The position numbers and the translations under genes were made by a program. From assembly GCA_019059635.1 (NCBI GenBank), contig JAGVRJ010000010.1, positions 188,501-252,500 of the forward strand: a stretch of DNA of 64,000 nucleotides, given 5' to 3'. Source of the DNA: Proales similis. Taxonomy: Eukaryota > Rotifera > Eurotatoria > Ploima > Proalidae. The notes beneath the pieces are model-generated. The model ran no database searches, was not told where the DNA came from, and saw only the letters and a list, made by a program, of their open reading frames with translations. Shown here in pieces: positions 61,127-64,000 of the stretch; the stretch's first letter is position 1; each line of letters starts with the position of its first letter.

Positions 61127-63686
61127 AATGCTCTTATCGAACAATCAATAGCAGAGACGCGTATTTCTTGGAAGCTAACCAGGCTGGCGAGCCATGCGTT
61201 GGCTGGCTCACAAGAAATGTTTCAAATGAGGTCAAAAATAACAATCTGTAGCATTTGATGAGTCAAATCGCTTCATTTCACTCGCCATGATCGAGAGTAC
61301 TGCCTCTAATCTGATTAAGACGAATATGAGCCACTGTTGGCTATTGCATTGAATCAAGCGCAGTTGGGCTTGTAAAAATGATCTGACGATGATTATGATG
61401 ATTGGAGGGGCCCTCATGTCGATGATGATGAAATAAGATCGACGGTCGCACGCCCAGACGCCCAAACAGGCAGGCTCAGTCTCAATTGACTTTCGAGGTC
61501 TTGAATTTCGAGCGGCGTCCAAACAATTCGGACGACTCGGCCGACCGAGAGGCAACGATGCATAGCGGACATTTAAAACTTGCTCCCTTCCCGGCCGACT
61601 CGTTTCTCTCGCCATTTCTTGGCCACTCCCTCCTTCTCTCTCTCTCCAGTTCTTTCTCTCTGTCTGTTCCTCTCTTTCTCGGGCCCGCTTTCCCGATCGC
61701 TCCCGTCTGCCTGGTGATAATCTGAATATTACGAGCAATAAATGTTGAATTAATCACCGGCCATTTGCGTTCTCTAATGAGGCAAACAGTCGATCAACGA
61801 GCGAGTGAACATCTTCAAAAAGAAGCAAGCGCCTAGAATGTAATGTTCGCGCTTGCTGACTTGTATTTACTTGAAATTAACTCGAGCACGGCCAATGCAG
61901 TGGCCATGCGCCCCCTAGCCAGCGATCGAAATAAGGATGAAGCAAAGCTAGAGAAGCGCCGCTCTGCCGATTTAATGAACATTGTCCGCAATAAATAAAA
62001 ATATATCGAGAACATGTGCAAATTGGGCCGCACACATTCAAGTGTACTGAGTTAATGAGCCATTTCAAAACAGTTGCATTAATTGGGCCGCCTGGTCACT
62101 CAGTCACTCGCACTCGTCCTCGCTCTCACACACACCCACACATGCAGAGGCAAACAGCTTCGACTGAGCTTCTCTCGGTGTAAAGCTTGCCTCTCGTCAA
62201 CTGCCGCTCTACTGAGATAGGTTTGCTTGTCTTGCATCAACTCTCAGTTGCCTTGGCGCTCAACGCTAAGCCTCGTAAACGTCTCGGGTGTTGCAAATTG
62301 GGCTCTCATTGAAGCAAGTTAGCAAACAAATTTAAGTCTCTCTTCAATTTAGGGATTTGAAACAAAATTTGCTTTTGAGTCTAAACGACGAGAGCTAGAG
62401 CGCATGTTAGCCCAACACGCGGGAGGAGGGCGGCACGCACACCAAACACAATCAACCGTCTAACAAAGGCAAACAGGAAGCGGCGAATGCACTCGCTCAA
62501 TGAACAAAGCTGTCAAGCGCAATAGCTTGCTTAGCTAATAGTTGAAAGGACGAGGCGGCTTGGCAAATAAAAGTTGCAAATCACAATGCCCATTTACATA
62601 ATCCTTGCTTGCTTCCGTCTTTGGCGCTGGTGACGACTACCGTGCCGCTTGTTGTGGTGTCAGCCTCGTTTTGCTTGCGTCATCGTCGAATCGTGACGGC
62701 ACGAATGAATTGGCGCCGGTGAGAAGAACAAGATTCTTGCGCGTCTGCTTACTAAACTGACGAATAACAAACGGAAAACAGAGAGCAGACCGAAGAAAAT
62801 TTGACGATCAGGGCTCATCGTGGCGAATGGTGGAGGCGGGCCGAGACCCGCGGCCGCTTTATATTGTGTGACATGGCATTGGCGAAATTTTCTAATCAAA
62901 TTGTGAAGACTGAAAGAAGCGGCCTCTCGATTGTGCAATCCGCTCTAGACCGCGCACAATTGCGGGCGGAACTGAAATAATTGCAATTTAATTGAGCGTC
63001 AGGCCCACACACACAGGATGGACAGAGAGGCGTATTATTTGCGATTATTAAGCAATCCGCAGTGGCCCATTTGAAACATTTACATTCTCTCTCGCAATTG
63101 ACGATCAGAACGAAGAAATCGAATTACATGCCGCATTGTTTAGGCCACTGATTGGCCGTTTGTAAACAAGTGCATTCATCACACTGATGACTAGGCCGGC
63201 GACGAGAGCGATCAAGACCAGAACGACGACGACGACGATAACGACAACGATTAGGCGGATGATGACGTTGATGACAAAAATGGAAGCAAATTTTCTGAAC
63301 AGGAAGTGAGCCGATTTCGACAAGGAAACGGATCGATGCTTGTTGATAGGAGAAAGGACAAATTGCAAGGCCAGTGCTTTCGGCGCATAGCCTCGAGCAG
63401 ATCGAAACTTTGGCTTGAGTGAGCAACGGTAGCCGCCGCTCTATTGGGCTCGAGTGGACTCAAGTGAGCCAGCTAATAGGCATCGTCTTAATCGATCGAT
63501 GAATGAGCGTTTAACGAGCTCGCATTTGACAAGCTTTACATAACTAGCCGATCTGTGTTGGCTCAATGCTTATTTTCCACTTATTCTTTCTCCGCGTATC
63601 CTCCTCTCTGCTTGATCAATTAGCCATTTGTTTTGGGCAGTAGTTTGATAAATGAGTAGAACCGACGACGCGAATACGAAGAAGAA

Positions 63687-63740
63687 GAGAGAGAAGTGGA
63701 AAGAGAGAGAGAGAGGAAAAGAGAGAAAGAGAAAGACGAG
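63687..63740. repeat. GA-rich polypurine tract
   Basis: More than 50 nt of nearly pure A/G with AG and AAG units on the plus strand. Confidence 0.85.
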
Positions 63741-64000
63741 ACAAGTTGAGGGGCCTGCGTCTAAAAGAGTGCATCCTCCTGGCGTTAATGATAAATTGGT
63801 TTTCCTCGTCGATGCCGGCAAATATAATTAATTATCAGTGGTGGCCGGCGCAAGGATGGCAAGTCTCATTTTACGACACTGACCTCAGGCTCCAGACGCT
63901 TTAACTAATTTGCCACTTTTTCATTCTTCGCTCTCCGCAGCCTCTTGGTTCTGTGTCAAGCAGCGCCAAGCCGAGTGGTCAAGCGATTATCGTGTGCATG

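Larger units (their letters stand above)
58281..64000. other. 5.7-kb non-coding region at the right edge
   Basis: No gene can be supported. It should hold the Ig-gene promoter near 58281-58600. It contains GA tracts (58469-58489, 63687-63740), a CT-rich stretch (61610-61680), a (GTT)n run (61065-61081) next to (CTG)n (61112-61126), and a (GAC)n run (63222-63240). Long frames across the tracts are Ser/Arg or Phe/Leu-rich artefacts. Confidence 0.4.

Noticed and set aside
61232-61738. 168-codon minus-strand frame rich in Arg and Glu
   Set aside because: It spans a CT-rich tract; charged repeats are low-complexity artefacts.

Overview
This window is nuclear DNA from an animal with a compact genome. 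Genes use the standard code, GT-AG introns that are nearly all 50-70 nt, AATAAA polyadenylation signals and very short gaps between genes in the first 36 kb. The gene set (NELF-A, NEK10, Mint/X11, Msx, RSPH9, TMLHE, VPS4, FMC1, M14 carboxypeptidases, a peptide-type GPCR, Ly6 and Ig-domain GPI proteins) is bilaterian. NEK10 and RSPH9 point to motile cilia. Nothing seen is diagnostic of a phylum; a small-genome spiralian or another microscopic invertebrate is a guess. I rebuilt gene models by hand by matching intron phase; exon lists are in the entries.

Layout. 0-8.8 kb: start of an unknown coiled-coil protein (-), divergent from NELFA (+), then NEK10 (+) and an LRMDA-like leucine-rich-repeat gene (+). 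9.5-11.7 kb: an NR1-like nuclear receptor (-). 11.7-14.9 kb: non-coding with microsatellites. 14.9-15.6 kb: a Ly6-type GPI protein. 16-22.1 kb: three M14 carboxypeptidase genes (two +, one -) with different residues at the specificity position. 22.8-24.8 kb: VPS4 (-) with FMC1 (+) inside one intron. 25.4 kb: a small membrane protein. 26.4-32.2 kb: Mint/X11 (-) with a 598-codon intronless gene of unknown function (+) inside its largest intron. 32.8-35.6 kb: TMLHE-like dioxygenase (-) head to head with an SLC25A45-like mitochondrial carrier (+). 35.7-36.7 kb: RSPH9 (-).

From 36.7 kb the window becomes sparse: a single-exon GPCR (41.7 kb), Msx with an uninterrupted coding region (47.2 kb), a tandem MFSD1 pair (50.5-54.1 kb), an AT-rich island (54.1-56.3 kb), a GPI-anchored three-Ig protein (56.4-58.3 kb), then about 5.7 kb with no gene I can support.

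The most interesting points are: the TMLHE/carrier divergent pair, which looks like a carnitine-synthesis module sharing one 242-nt promoter; the AT-rich island, with two small spliced genes I do not recognise plus an inverted, internally deleted copy of one of them; the unknown gene nested in Mint; and carboxypeptidase paralogues with Met, Gln and Lys at the S1' specificity position.
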